Assembly (NCBI GenBank): GCA_023897205.1
Contig: JAHWDD010000002.1
Location: 1,798,001-1,862,000 of the forward strand
Reading direction: 5' to 3'
DNA length: 64,000 nt
Source: Exophiala sp. HKRS030
Lineage: Eukaryota > Ascomycota > Eurotiomycetes > Chaetothyriales > Herpotrichiellaceae
Each line of letters begins with the position of its first letter. Position 1 is the stretch's first letter. Positions 1 through 11,585 of the stretch are shown here, in pieces. The position numbers were made by a program, and so were the translations under genes. The notes beneath the pieces were generated by a model that was not told where the DNA came from, searched no databases, and worked only from the letters and a program-made list of their open reading frames with translations.

Positions 1-206
1 CCAGAGTACCTGGAGGTACCGAAAAGAAAGATTGAGAAGGGAACCGTGGTTGGAAAGTTAGCCGAGGGCCGATCTCAATTAGTTTTCTCCGGTCATCTTC
101 TTCTCCATCAATGCCGCCGCAGCTCGACAAGAGTCTTTTTTTCCTTTTCTCAACTCGGCCCCTTGATTCCTTTCTGTGCCGTGAGTTGTTTTTGTATTTT
201 AGAGGC

Positions 207-1840
207 ATGATCGCAGCGCGCCGTGCACCAGTTCATGGTGTCCGTCATTATGTGACAGCGACATCGTCCATCGCCTCGTTGCGAGCAGCACAACTTGGCA
301 GAACAGCAGCCTACAGAAGATTAACGGCGGCGACCACCGACACATCCTCATCTCCTCTGAGTTCCTCTATACATCTCACACCTTTCTCTCCTCGACTCAC
401 AGTCCCCTCTCAATCTCTCCTAAGATCTCTACATACTTCACGAGCCCTATACCAACAGCCACAACCGAAAGAAGAAGCCAAGCAAGAAGTCAGGGATCCT
501 CCGCGGGACGAAAAGCCCAAGGAAGAAGCCAAAGCCAGTGGCGAAGAACAGAAAGAGGGAGAGGAGAAACAAAACAAGGACGAGAAATCGGAAAAGGACG
601 ACAAAACACCGCCACCTCCGCCACCACCTCATGGAGACAAGACACCATGGCAAGTCTTTACCGAAACCCTCCGAACCGAGTTCAAAGCCTCCAAGGAATG
701 GAACGAGTCGACCAAACAATTATCCGGTTCAGTGCAACAGTTCACCGAATCCGATGCAGTACGAAGAGCCAGAGAAGCGTCAGAGGCTGCTTCCAAGGGT
801 ACTTCGCAGGTCATCAAAGGCGCAGGTCGCGCCATTGGACAGGGTGCAGCATGGACATGGGATTCCAAGGTAGTCCAAGGTGTTCGATCCGGTGTGAATG
901 CGACTGGCCGTGGGATTGAGAAAGCGACTCGCCCCATCCGAGAAACCAAGGCCTTCAAAGATATCTCCGAAGCTATCGACGACGGCAGTAGTTCGAGATA
1001 TGGAGGCTGGGTTGAGAAAGAAGAACGGCGCAAGAAGCGAGAGGCTCAACTCCTGAAAGAAGCGCAATCTGGTAAAAAACCTGTGGAAGAAATGGTCGAG
1101 GATCCAAAGTAAGTGAAGTGCAGAGATGGTAATCTTTGAGTATTACTAACATTTTCCTCTCTAGTGCTGGAACCAACATTACCGTTCACAAAGACTCGGC
1201 CTGGAAGGAGTCATGGAACAGCTTCAAGGAAAATTCCAAAATGATGCAAGGTTTGTTCAATATGAAACAAACATATGAAGAGTCGGAGAATCCTTTCATC
1301 TCAACAGCCCGGTCAATATCAGATCGAGTTGCAGGCTTTTTCGCCGAAAATGAGACTGCGATGGTGATCAAGAAATTCCGAGAGATTGATCCCAACTTCC
1401 AACTAGAGCCATTCTTGCGAGATTTGCGGGAATTCATGCTCCCTGAGGTCCTCGATGCATACGTCAAGGGTGATGTTGAGACACTCAAGGTCTGGCTATC
1501 GGCGGCGCAATTCCAGGTCTATTCTGCTCTGATGGAACAGTACACCAAGGCTGGACTTAAGTCGGACGGACGGATACTTGACATCAGACACGTCGACATC
1601 CTAAATGCCAGGTTACTCGAGCCAGGCGACATTCCAGTGTTTATCATCACATGCCGGACACAAGAGGTTCACGTCTACCGAAACCAAAAAACGAACGAAC
1701 TTGCTGCTGGTATGGAGGATAAGGTCCAACTGGTCACATATGCCATTGGTATGACCAGATTACCCGAAGAAGTCAACAATCCCGAGACCAGAGGATGGAG
1801 AATGATTGAATTGCAAAAGGCTGCACGTGATTATTACTGA
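207..1840 (+). CDS. TIM44: Mitochondrial import inner membrane translocase subunit TIM44
   Basis: Two exons, 207-1108 and 1165-1840, give 525 residues. The 56-bp intron has donor gtaagt, branch site tactaac (1144-1150) and acceptor ctctag, and joins DPN to AGTNITVHKDSAWKESW in phase. Tim44 sits on the matrix face of the TIM23 channel and recruits mtHsp70 to drive presequence import. The start at 207 gives a typical matrix presequence rich in Arg and Ala (MIAARRAPVHGVRHYV). The frame stays open to an upstream ATG at 111, but those 32 residues are hydrophobic and unlike a presequence. A long charged Lys/Glu linker follows (about residues 85-150). The C-terminal half holds the Tim44 domain (about 330-525), with FREIDPNFQLEPFLRDLREFMLPEVLDAY-type sequence. 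Family assignment is confident; only the start is uncertain. Confidence 0.93.
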
Positions 1841-2822
1841 TCACGATATCAGCAAACAACTTGTTCATGTCTCCTCGGAAATGGGAAAAAAAACCCTGTA
1901 CCAGCATCTTTCAGCGAGCATAATGGAGATGGGGGGGCCATCCGCTCCTTGTGTTTCTTTTCAAAACTTTTGCAGCGATCATTCCCATCTCGATCTCTGT
2001 CTTGTGTAATTTATTCTTGTCAAAAAGGGAAAAAAGAAAATAGGAGGAGGCGGCACGGGCATTGGAGCCACTGGCTTGTACTCGTGCTTGAATGAAGGTG
2101 TACTATTTGTACAGCAGTGAAGATTGCTGGGTTTTTGTATAATGGCCTGCATGACCTCGTCCGGATGCATTGAGTTCGAGCAATATATCGGGGGGGTTGG
2201 GGGTTTAGCTCGAGTCGATCAGATTCATTGATAGGGAAATTGAGATGAATATGGACAGAGGCGAGAAAGAAGGAGAAGAAGAAGGGCTGCTAACTTGTCC
2301 AGCCCTTTCTTTCGGTGGGGGTGTGATGAAGGAAAAGCAGAAGAAAATAATTCTACTCTTGAAATGAATACTTGTGTACGAGTATGAAACCTGGTCCCTT
2401 TTGCAGTTTCCGTGTACAAGTAACTGTACAAAGCCTTTTTTTTCAATCGTGGCTTCACATTACACGTACAGACAGTAAGTATACTGTCAATTATCAGGGA
2501 CTGCAATTTATTATTAGTCTTCCCCAGCCGAAAGCTAGCCAATGGAAAAATGAGGGCCGTTTGCGCTTCTTGTCATCGTTCAGTGACGGTGTGCCGCATG
2601 AACACCACACGCTTTGTTTGGAGGTCTTTCTCGGGGTACGTTCATTCCCAGGGAGTCGACTCTCTGCAGGGCGAAGAGGAAGGGGAAAAAAAGGAGGCCC
2701 GCTTCGTTACAATCACCAACCCCCTTCGAGATTGTCGGGCTGGATTGTCAGTAGACTTGCTTGGGCCTCTCCCGGTGAAGGGGGCAGGTCCCCTCGTTCC
2801 CTGTTGAGCCGTCATCCTCCCT
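1841..2822. other. Intergenic; TIM44 3' region, nothing recognised
   Basis: I see no gene here. Short open frames exist on both strands but lack recognisable sequence or splice continuity. The stretch contains homopolymer and purine tracts (for example around 2028-2050 and 2255-2290) typical of fungal 3' flanking DNA. Confidence 0.5.
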
Positions 2823-5470
2823 CTACCCCTTGAGCTTGTCCAAAGTGTAGGCGATTTTGGACCCGATCGAGGCGAGGCGAGCCCCCAAGTCCGCACTGGC
2901 GGCGGTACCATCAGGCGGCGGGACCGACGGATCCGTCCCAGGTTGCACGCTCTCGCGGCTTTCGATCCCCCGCGCGGCAGGGTCCGATCCCAGGCACGAT
3001 GCTCCGATCCTGCCGACTCTCCACCCCGTGGTGACTCTCACGCGCCGACTGCAAATGTATTGGAAACCTGGATCCCGGTCCAGAAGGGGTCGACGGTGGC
3101 TCACGTTGGACGTCGGCACGGCTCGCAACCCGGTGCGTCCACTTTCGGGGTGGACTCGATAGGTCTGGCCGACAGGATCGAGTTTGACACTGTCATCCAA
3201 GGCAGCACCCGGCCGCTCGGTGGTGACGTTCGTCTTCGGGACCCCAAACTCTCCTCCGACCGATCGCAGACCGACGTGCTGCGGTCGGAGGTGTCACCTT
3301 CGATACAGTTCCCACCGACGATGACAAAGGCCGCGGTCTGCGGAGAATCGCAGAGGTGCCGTGTCCAGTCTTTCACTCGGATGTCCACCGGAATCGAACG
3401 CTCCTTGTTCCCGTGTAAAAAAGCTGGCGAGAAATCCGTCGTTCCCCATGCCGGTCGTGCCCAGTCTTTCCAGGACGACGCAGACGAGATCCGCCATGTC
3501 CGATCGATTTGTTTTGTGTTCTTTCCAAGCGGACACGATATCCTGTGGGTCGGTACTTCGCAGAGCCTGCGCGAAGCGGTTCCCCCAAACCGTATCCTGC
3601 CACCGTGGGCACGTACATTACAGTACAGGCTGGACTGTATCCAAAAGGAGCAATTGTTTCAGACTGATGCGTCGTGCATTTCCAGTACAATGGCTGATTT
3701 CAACTCCAAGCTCCAGAGACAAGACGTCCGGATTCGCTCGGCCAGGGTTCAACCTCCATTTATCCAAGATGCTCTGCTTCCACGTCGTCTCGGGTAACCT
3801 TTTTCTGCGTTCCAACGACAGATACCGTTAACATCTTTGAAATTGATAGGCCAGCACTCCTAGTGTCCATTCTCCAATACGCTTTGGCAGTACCCAGCCT
3901 TCCCATCCTGTTCCCAAAGCGCCTCTCGAAGTCGTCCATGGTGAAGGAACAAGAGGCGTTGTCTCTGAAAGCTATTCCAATCAAAAGGAGGTCGTCCCTT
4001 TTCATGAAATTTCTCCCATTGGGTTGTCCGATGCGCGACGATACGTCGGGTAGATCGGAGAAGCTATACCAGTGACAGAGTGTGGAACTCGGGATAAGCT
4101 CGTTGGCCACAGTATCGGCTCGAACGATCGCACCCTTTGAGACATTATACTGTCTGATTAAAGCCGAGGAATGGTCTGAAGGAATCGGCCAGACTGGGCC
4201 CTAGATATCGGCAAAATCCTCGATCCTGCTGAGGATATATAGGCCCGATGATTCTGTCATAGGCTGGCCAATTTGAAGCTCTTTGGGAGAATATCCTTGG
4301 AATGTCCAAACGAGATTTCGGTCGAGGAAATTATGAAGACAGGCAAGCCGTCTCAATGTGCAATTGACATGGAGCCCGTTGCTATCCAGTCCCTGGACGG
4401 TGATGATAGGCATGTCCTTTTGGAGATGATTCAGATCAAAGCGCGACCCATGTGAAACGACGTACGAGACGAGACTGAGATCAAGTACAGTCGCTGTCAT
4501 TCTACACAATGCTGGAACCGCTTCCGGTGATAACTCTGGAGCTGGAGTCTGTAGGAATTGGAAGACCTTTGAAAATGATACGTGCATATGCTCCCAGGCA
4601 CAATGAACCATAGATTCGAATGTCCTAACTCGGGTATGGTTCACGTCGACAGCGAAAACCTCCATGTCAGACCTGAGAGTTTGACCAAATTCCTGCGGAA
4701 TTCGAACGACTTCTGCGACCGGTTTGTTCGGATGCTTTACCAGGAAATTGAAGCTGTCATGGCTAAAATCAGCTGTCTTTAACGCCTCAAGAGATTCTAT
4801 CGCTTGGCATATCATGAGATAACTCTTCAGAGGCTCACCAGGAATTGTTGATTCTCATTCCAACCAGGGCCCGCGTAGCCACGAGACTCAGACGTAAGAT
4901 TCCGACTATCCTCAAGCGCCGACTGTAATTTCCTGGCCACGGCTTGCTTTCTCTGGTCAAGAGGGCTACTCGAAACCTGCTGGTCGTGCAGGCTGTATGA
5001 GCCCCGACACCGAGAGAACTCGGAGGCCTCTATCACTGTCTCTTCCAAAGATTTGATTTTGGAACGGAATGATCGCGGATTGACAATATGCAGATCATCA
5101 TCGTAGTCCTTCAGATCGACCTGAGAAGTTTAGGGCTGGGTGGCATATTTCGGAGGCGATAACGGCCGACCATCATCTAGTTCCAACTCTGGCGGAGTAT
5201 CAAAGTCGGTAGGATAAGTTCTTATAGGGCTAGAATTGAAGTCTGGGCTTAGGGGTGATTCTGGATCCATCGCGAGGCTTGCTGTCCGAATGACGTGAAC
5301 GGTCTCCTTCCGCCTCACAGTTATAGTCGGCGAGGGTTGTACCGTCCTCGAGCTGTCTTCCAGCCCATATGAGCCGCTGTACGTCAATATCAAGCCCGCT
5401 TCGTGATGCCAACTTCTCTTTTGACTTTCTTGATGGTTTCAGTTGCCTCCAAATCACGCTCGAGATTAGC
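2823..5470 (-). pseudogene. Decayed gene with N-terminal ubiquitin-like segment
   Basis: Read on the minus strand, coding-like sequence runs through the whole stretch but changes frame and meets stops. At 5458-5417 one frame reads LEATETIKKVK. From about 5425 a second frame reads QRLIWAGRQLEDGTTLADYN, a clear ubiquitin beta-grasp match. From about 5315 a third frame carries KETVHVIRT, the equivalent of the KESTLHLVL strand. Downstream, 5048-4827 and 4764-4204 can be joined in phase by a 62-bp gtgagc...aag intron (4765-4826). A single in-frame TAG (4201-4203) interrupts sequence that continues unbroken to 3760. Near 3815 the plausible frame shifts to TWKQSILDKWRLNPGRANP, which stops at 3618. 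Further fragments (VSAWKEHKTNRSDMADLVC; RVKDWTRHLCDSPQTA) follow in other frames. I infer a once long protein, ubiquitin-like domain first, now disrupted by at least three shifts and two stops. A multi-intron intact gene is the alternative. Confidence 0.5.
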
Positions 5471-6258
5471 TCATGTAACGCATTCCAACTTCCTCGACTT
5501 TGCTCACGGGTCCACGACCATGCCTGAAAGCAAGCTTCACAGACGTAAACTCCTCAATTCGTGAAACGCGTAGGCAACTCGAGCGGTGTGTCGTGATTTG
5601 TTGTTCGGCTTCCTACAGTTGATGCCTTGTTTTTCATTCTGTTCCAGCAGTTTGTGAATACTCTCCATCATCTATTTCAGCTGCATCCAGAGGATGGCAA
5701 GCTGCGCCCACGCCGAGCCGGGGAATACATGTTGCCGCTATTAGTGTTTGGTCTTCGACACCTACTGTACTAGAAACGGCCAAATGGAAAGTTGCAATCG
5801 TCTCTTGTTGTTCATTGGCGAAATGTGAATTGACTAGACATCAGCCGACAGCATCAAAACCATGGGGTGTCAATTTTCCGTGTCTGCATAGGTGAAGGGG
5901 CAATTGATAACGTGTGTAGACGCTGGGAGTACTGTACATTCTTAAAAGGATGTAGATCCATCATGCTCGTACATACTCTCGTACTATTACGAGAATCTGA
6001 TGAGGACAGAGATGTACTGAGTGATGACGGAAGTTTTGATTTTCGACGTCATCGTTCCGCGGTCATGTCGAAAAGTTGTAATAAGCCAGGCATCAGTATT
6101 TCATACAAACTGTAGGTATTATATCTAATTAGATCCTCTTCTTCGTCTTGACCTTTCATAACCTTGATTCTCCCCGACAAAGATACCCTACCCAACCGGC
6201 ACTTTCTTCTCTGCGGTCTGAATACACTGTACAATCATATTCAAAAGAAAAACACAAT
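5471..6258. other. Intergenic, upstream of the I78-like gene
   Basis: No gene recognised. Open frames are short and lack family features. The segment should hold the promoter and 5' leader of the inhibitor-like gene starting at 6259, and any remaining 5' part of the decayed ubiquitin-like gene. Confidence 0.45.
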
Positions 6259-6605
6259 ATGCCTCTCGTCGTCCCAGGTATCAACTCCAAGGACTCATCC
6301 TCGACAGACTCGTGGATGACCAAACTCATGGGCAAAAAACTGTCCGACTCCTCCTCCTCCGACGCTTCGAGTTTCGCCAAAAAGGATCTACCACAAAACC
6401 ATCGCATCGTCGATCACGAAGGTGGTATGATGACAATGGATCATAATCCTGATAGGTAACAAACAACCCTTCACCACACCACACACCTTACTTACTCAAC
6501 CTATACAATAACTTTGGTCAAAAGACTAATCTATTTTTTGTCATCACCAGACTAAACATTCATGTCGACAAGGATGGCACGGTCAGAAAAGTGACTCACG
6601 GTTGA
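6259..6605 (+). CDS. Small I78-family peptidase-inhibitor-like protein
   Basis: Two exons, 6259-6455 and 6551-6605, with a 95-bp gtaaca...ccag intron, encode 83 residues. The splice joins DHNPD, R and LNIHVDKDGTVRKVTHG, which matches the conserved core of the I78 inhibitor family (MT-M-D-x-x-P-D-R-L-N-V/I-H-x-D-x-x-G-x-V). Family members are potato-I-like inhibitors of serine peptidases such as fungal elastase. There is no signal peptide, so this copy is probably cytosolic. The N-terminal half is Ser-rich (LSDSSSSDASSFAKKDLPQN) and probably disordered. The frame is open 37 codons upstream, but the chosen ATG directly precedes MPLVVPGI, the usual start of related fungal proteins. Inhibitory activity is inferred from the family only. 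Confidence 0.75.
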
Positions 6606-7077
6606 AAAAAAAATCCATATACCATCGTATCGGATAACAAGGAATATGGATTATGGACATATTGACCCTCAAAGTATCAAGTAAAATATGTATCCCATGC
6701 TCCGTGGAATGCGATGAAAAGACATACATGCACACGAGATTAAATGAATATGATTTTCTTCGACGTCTATTACAATATACACACTTACACTTCAAGACTT
6801 TATTGCTTCGTAAACATTGTTGACTTGGTACCTCAATATTTTGTAACATCTGGTAATACTAATACCAATACTAGAGAGTACTGACTCGGTAGGGCAGTCT
6901 ATCATCACCCCTACTGCTACGACCTAGATACTTCCATATAGATGTAATACTCCCAGTTCAATCCATCAATCCATATTTCTTCTTTCGCCAGCAATGGGGG
7001 GCTAATATCTTCAATCCATCTAAACCCCCTCTCAGCTCCTTTTTCCAGTCGATTATCCAAATACCCGTCCACAATTT
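6606..7077. other. Convergent intergenic region, nothing recognised
   Basis: This lies between the 3' ends of the I78-like gene and the VPS9 gene. It is AT-rich with no coding signal, and is probably shared terminator and 3' UTR sequence. Confidence 0.5.
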
Positions 7078-10000
7078 CTACGCCTCCTTCAAAGCTCTAA
7101 GGGCTCTCTGCATCCCATTCAGTCTTTCTCTCTCCCTCACCACCATGGCCGAAGCCAACCTCTTGACCTCTTCTTTCCCCCAACTCTCTCTCCACGTAGT
7201 CCAACCTGCGAGTTCACTAACCACGACTTCCTGTGTATATCTCAATTCTCTCCCCAACATGTCAACTTCAATTTCATTCTTTGCAATCTTCTTTTCTACA
7301 TCCCTCTTTGCTTTGGCCTTGCTTTCCTCACTCCCAGGGAAATTGATACCACCGAGGACGCCCTTCCTGACCACCTGGCCATTGGCCAAGTTCAACCTTC
7401 CCTTGTCAATACTCTTCTGTAACGTGCCGATCCGTTCAATAAGTTGACCAGGTCGAAGCAATGCACCTTGCACCGCCGCAATCGTACTGTGGAAGCTGCT
7501 CATGCTCAAAACATAACTTGCCAATGGATTCGATGCGTTCTCCGTGTGCATCTGACTCGCCACACGGATGAATGTATCGACGTGGATCCTGGGCAAAGTC
7601 GTCGCCGGTGTCCCCATGGACGCAAATGCCACAGCGCACAAACTCAAACTCTCGGCCAAATCTGCCTGCGCTTGGACATACAAGTGTCCCCGTCGGACAA
7701 TGGCACGGGTACTGTTGTTCACACGACGGACCATTTCGCGAGAATGCGAGATAAGATTGTCCACGGCAAGAACATCGCCATGGTTGGTGAGTGGCTCGTA
7801 ATCATCGCTGATCTTTTCCTGCACGAGCTCGGCCTTGAGGCGTGCACGCTCGGCCATCTGGTCCGGAAGCATGTCGGGCACGAGGAAAAACTCCCAGAGC
7901 ATTTCGTGCGTGGAGAAAGTCGGGTGATTCATGAGGATCTTGAGGAATCGGTCGAGATGAGTTTGGGCGTCGTACAGAACGGCACGGGAAGGGCGTGAGT
8001 GAAGTTGAAATGGACTACGGAAATTCGAGGCGAGAACCGTGGGCATGTAGGAGGCCGGGTGATCCATCGAAAGCCATTTGGCAAGGTTTTCAAAGTCCTG
8101 GAGAGCTCGGCGACTCGTGGTAATGGTGTAGGTCGTGCTTGACACAGCCGGATTCGGTGCGCCAGACTTCAAGATGTACCGCGTTGAGCCATCCTCGACA
8201 AAGAAAGACCGGACTATGGATGTTATACGGCCGGTCATGTCTGCCACATTTGAAGGTGAAAAGAGGGTTAGATCGTCGATGCGATTTCGCACCTCGTCAT
8301 CTTTGGCCAATTCGACAGCCGTCAAACCTCTTGCTTCGCGGAGATGTGTGTCTATTCTCGAGTCGCCAAGAAATATGCGCACCATATCAATCCGGCCATA
8401 TTTGCTTGCAAGCATCAAAGGAGTAAACTTCTTGTCATTCATGGCATTCACATCGACCTCGCAGTATTGAAGTAAGCGCTGCATTATTGTTGCATCATTG
8501 ACGATATGAAGCAAGGAGTTGCCCTTGTTGTCAGTGTGGTCTTCCAACCGTAATGGACCGTCGTCACCCTGGGCCTGCTTCGCGGCTATAAGAGCTTCAG
8601 AAACCATATTGCTATATTCGTTATGGTCGTACGTTCGACAAATCGCAAAGAGAGGTGTATGTCCGATTTTATCTTTTTGTCGCCAGGGTAGCACATTGGC
8701 AAGTCTTTTGATCAAGCTAGGGGTGTTAAAGATATAGTGGGCCACACTGCGCCCTCGAGAATCTTTGACGGCGAGGTATTCCCTGAAGCGTGTCTCGTTG
8801 GTATTCTGCTCGGCAAAATCGAGAAGAATATTGACCAGCTCAGTATTCGCACCTTGGACTGCTGCACTGAGTAGGGTTGCTCCATCTTGAGTGGTATCGT
8901 CGAGGATGTCTTCCGTCCCGTAATGTTCGTGAAGACTTAACAGATACAGTAAGGATTGTGGCTGTTGACTTTCCACGGCCATCATAAGCACAGAATTACC
9001 AACTCCGTCTTGCGTTTGTGCCAGGCTTTGAACAGATGTATCCCCTTCGATACCACTGAGACTGGTCTCAATTGTAGCAGCTCTAGACGAGAGTGAAAAG
9101 GCTGAAGATATCGACATGCTCCTAGCCGCCATCTTGACTTTTTTCTTCTGTTTGGGCGTAGACAGACTTCTCTCCGCGGCTTGAAATGGAAAGACATGTG
9201 CTAGGCCACCTTCACTAGAGTTTGTCCGTGAAAGAGAATCCCGAGGAGTCGAAACTGCGGACAGTGTCGTCTTTCTTGAAAGCGAGAGCTCGATAGGTTC
9301 ATCCATAAAGTCATCGGTGAGGATGGCTGATTCTTCAAAGACAGACTTCACGTCTTCAACCCTGCCGTCCTTGACCGCGTTCCAGAGCATCTGGTTTTGT
9401 TTAGATGCCTTGCGTAAGCCACCTGCATCTCGTGCGAGATAGGTCAAGACGGCCTCCAGTGTACTCAACGAGTATCCTATTTCGCCACTTTCGACATCAT
9501 CGATGTAGATGAAGCGCTGCATGTATGCCAGTCTGGCCTGGAGATGTCTTACGGAAGACCGGATGACAACAAGGAGTAGAAGGGACACCAGGATATCAGC
9601 ATTGATTGTCATCGCTGCCGCTCGCTTTTCTTCATCCGTGATGCCTTGTTCAGAGACCACCCTCTGAGTTTCAAGCAGAGTATCGAGCATTTCTTGAGGA
9701 CTGCTGGCAACTCCCATCTTGCGAAAGACAGCAACTCCGCGGTTTATTCTGCCTATTAAATCCCGCTTGCCTTTTTGTCCATCTTCAATTGCAATTCCAA
9801 CTTGAGAGACGTCCAGGCAATCCATCTGGCGCATTCGTCGGTCGAGTTCTTGATCTTGAGCTTTGTAAAAGGCGCACAATCGTGGGAACAGCAGTTGATC
9901 GTGAACATACTCTGCCACGTATCTCTCAATCAGTCGCTCAACGTCGGGACCAGTCAAGTCGGTGGTAGCGCCGAGATACGACAGCTGCTGCTTGTCGACA

Positions 10001-10839
10001 TCCTGGAACAAATCAATTGCGGCCGTAACTGCTGTCTCCAGTGCTCGACGCATCAAATCTTCCTCGTCCTCGAAGTACGCTGCGGAATTAAAGGGCAGTT
10101 TAAGAGAGCCGTTGGACTTGATCGAGCCGTTTTCCGAAGTCTGGGTTACGCCATCTAGAGAACCTAAAGTTGGGCTGCGTGATGGGGGTGGAGGCAACGG
10201 CTTGCCCAGCTCTTTGCCAAACTCATTAAACAACCTCTCTAAGCCAGGTTGCATTTGTCGCGCGATCATGGGAAAGCTATTGAGCAACTCGTTGAACGTC
10301 TTGATGTCTTTCTTCCTCGGGGTTGGCTCGGCCGAGGACGAAGTCGCGGATGGCGGAGGAAGCAGTTTACTCTGTCCGATGATGGCTGGTTTGATAGGTA
10401 ATGCCTCGAAGACCCCAGTCAGAGGTTTGCTGATATAATAAACAAGCCATTGCTGCATTTCAGTCCCTGAAGAATAGTATAACAAATCGGTCAAAAGTGT
10501 AGCCTGGGTCAACTGTTTGAACCCCTTATTCGTATACACGATATTCTCTTTCAATATCACAGACCTCCCATTGACCGTGGCGTAAGTTTTCGCTTTCCCA
10601 CGGTTATCACGGACATTTCCCTCTTTCCCTGCCGTCGGGGGAGTGATGCGCAGGATGTGACTCCCCAGGAAGTCCTCATCGTCAGCCTGGTCCGCATAGC
10701 GCTTGTTCGTCTCACGGTCCTGGCCGTATAGAAGCGACTCGGTGGTAGGTACGAGTAGGACATAATTCTGCGATGCTAGAGCATGCCCTAGCACACTACT
10801 CTGAAAGAGCGCGCGCAGAAAAGGATTCAGGACGGGCAT
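7078..10839 (-). CDS. VRL1: VPS9-ankyrin-PX-BAR endosomal Rab GEF, Vrl1-type
   Basis: One uninterrupted 1253-codon frame. The N-terminal region carries a conserved fungal block (about residues 75-110, TYATVNGRSVILKENIVYT). A VPS9 domain follows (about 280-475), with INADILVSLLLLVVIRSS and the GEIGYSLSTLEAV signature including the catalytic-type Asp and Tyr. Ankyrin repeats span about 600-850 (DKIGHTPLFAICRTYDHN; DKKFTPLMLASKYGRIDMV). A PX domain (about 870-990) is followed by a long helical BAR-like C-terminus. This order matches yeast Vrl1 (YML003W), which pairs with Vin1 in the VINE sorting-nexin complex and activates Rab5-type GTPases on endosomes. The gene is divergent from RIX7. The family is clear; orthology to Vrl1 rather than another VPS9-ankyrin protein is inferred from the PX-BAR tail. 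Confidence 0.85.
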   Translation of the reverse strand: MPVLNPFLRALFQSSVLGHALASQNYVLLVPTTESLLYGQDRETNKRYADQADDEDFLGSHILRITPPTAGKEGNVRDNRGKAKTYATVNGRSVILKENIVYTNKGFKQLTQATLLTDLLYYSSGTEMQQWLVYYISKPLTGVFEALPIKPAIIGQSKLLPPPSATSSSAEPTPRKKDIKTFNELLNSFPMIARQMQPGLERLFNEFGKELGKPLPPPPSRSPTLGSLDGVTQTSENGSIKSNGSLKLPFNSAAYFEDEEDLMRRALETAVTAAIDLFQDVDKQQLSYLGATTDLTGPDVERLIERYVAEYVHDQLLFPRLCAFYKAQDQELDRRMRQMDCLDVSQVGIAIEDGQKGKRDLIGRINRGVAVFRKMGVASSPQEMLDTLLETQRVVSEQGITDEEKRAAAMTINADILVSLLLLVVIRSSVRHLQARLAYMQRFIYIDDVESGEIGYSLSTLEAVLTYLARDAGGLRKASKQNQMLWNAVKDGRVEDVKSVFEESAILTDDFMDEPIELSLSRKTTLSAVSTPRDSLSRTNSSEGGLAHVFPFQAAERSLSTPKQKKKVKMAARSMSISSAFSLSSRAATIETSLSGIEGDTSVQSLAQTQDGVGNSVLMMAVESQQPQSLLYLLSLHEHYGTEDILDDTTQDGATLLSAAVQGANTELVNILLDFAEQNTNETRFREYLAVKDSRGRSVAHYIFNTPSLIKRLANVLPWRQKDKIGHTPLFAICRTYDHNEYSNMVSEALIAAKQAQGDDGPLRLEDHTDNKGNSLLHIVNDATIMQRLLQYCEVDVNAMNDKKFTPLMLASKYGRIDMVRIFLGDSRIDTHLREARGLTAVELAKDDEVRNRIDDLTLFSPSNVADMTGRITSIVRSFFVEDGSTRYILKSGAPNPAVSSTTYTITTSRRALQDFENLAKWLSMDHPASYMPTVLASNFRSPFQLHSRPSRAVLYDAQTHLDRFLKILMNHPTFSTHEMLWEFFLVPDMLPDQMAERARLKAELVQEKISDDYEPLTNHGDVLAVDNLISHSREMVRRVNNSTRAIVRRGHLYVQAQADLAESLSLCAVAFASMGTPATTLPRIHVDTFIRVASQMHTENASNPLASYVLSMSSFHSTIAAVQGALLRPGQLIERIGTLQKSIDKGRLNLANGQVVRKGVLGGINFPGSEESKAKAKRDVEKKIAKNEIEVDMLGRELRYTQEVVVSELAGWTTWRESWGKEEVKRLASAMVVRERERLNGMQRALRALKEA

Positions 10840-11585
10840 CCAGGCACGATGCGCCTTGGTGTTGGGATGTAGGTCATCGAGGCGTCATCAGGGAGGCATA
10901 TGAGTTGACGAACTTCGTCGAGAACAGAGTCGTGAAGAGAAGATAACACAGTATACTATGGGAAAGGGATGCGATTGTGTTGAGCTTAGAATTGGTGAGA
11001 GTAAGATGGTATGAGTGTTTGAAGGAATGCCACATGCCTAGAAAGGATGAACATCCAGGCTCCTCCAATTTCTTCCCCAGTATTTCGCTTACACCCGGCA
11101 ATGTCCTTGGCATCGAAGTACCTGGGAACCGGTACCCCGTACAACACTCCAATACAAGAGCCGTCTGATCAGGGAATCACGGCTTTGTCCGGATTAATAC
11201 TCTATACATAGGGGAGCCATTGCCAAATGTGTTGTTTAGTGAATTTCCTGGTAAGAAAGTGCCTCTGGTGGGCGAAGCTGTCAGATCCTTCGGTGCGAGC
11301 GGGAGAGAAATGTAAGAAACTTTGAGAATAGCACCACGATATCTAGCACCGACTTTGCACGCATTTTCTATTGACAGGGAATAAAATTGAACCCATATCA
11401 AGGTTGATCTTACCAACATCATCAGGCCTTGAAAAATTCTCCTGTCCAAGCACAGGCATAATATGCTGAGAAAGATGCACTCGAGTCATTTTCTGCGCTA
11501 ACAATTCAGTCGCGAGTCATGCAACTATTTACTTTTTCGGGCTTCAAAAGTTCCCTACATATTTCTCTCTTCACTGAACTCAAGA
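10840..11585. promoter_or_regulatory. Divergent VRL1/RIX7 intergenic region
   Basis: The 746 bp between two divergent starts must hold both promoters. No further gene or clear motif is recognised. Small open frames on both strands show no family features. Confidence 0.45.

Noticed and set aside
2943..3797. 284-codon plus-strand frame
   Set aside because: It is opposite the decayed minus-strand gene, where coding-like fragments are recognisable. The plus translation shows no family features.
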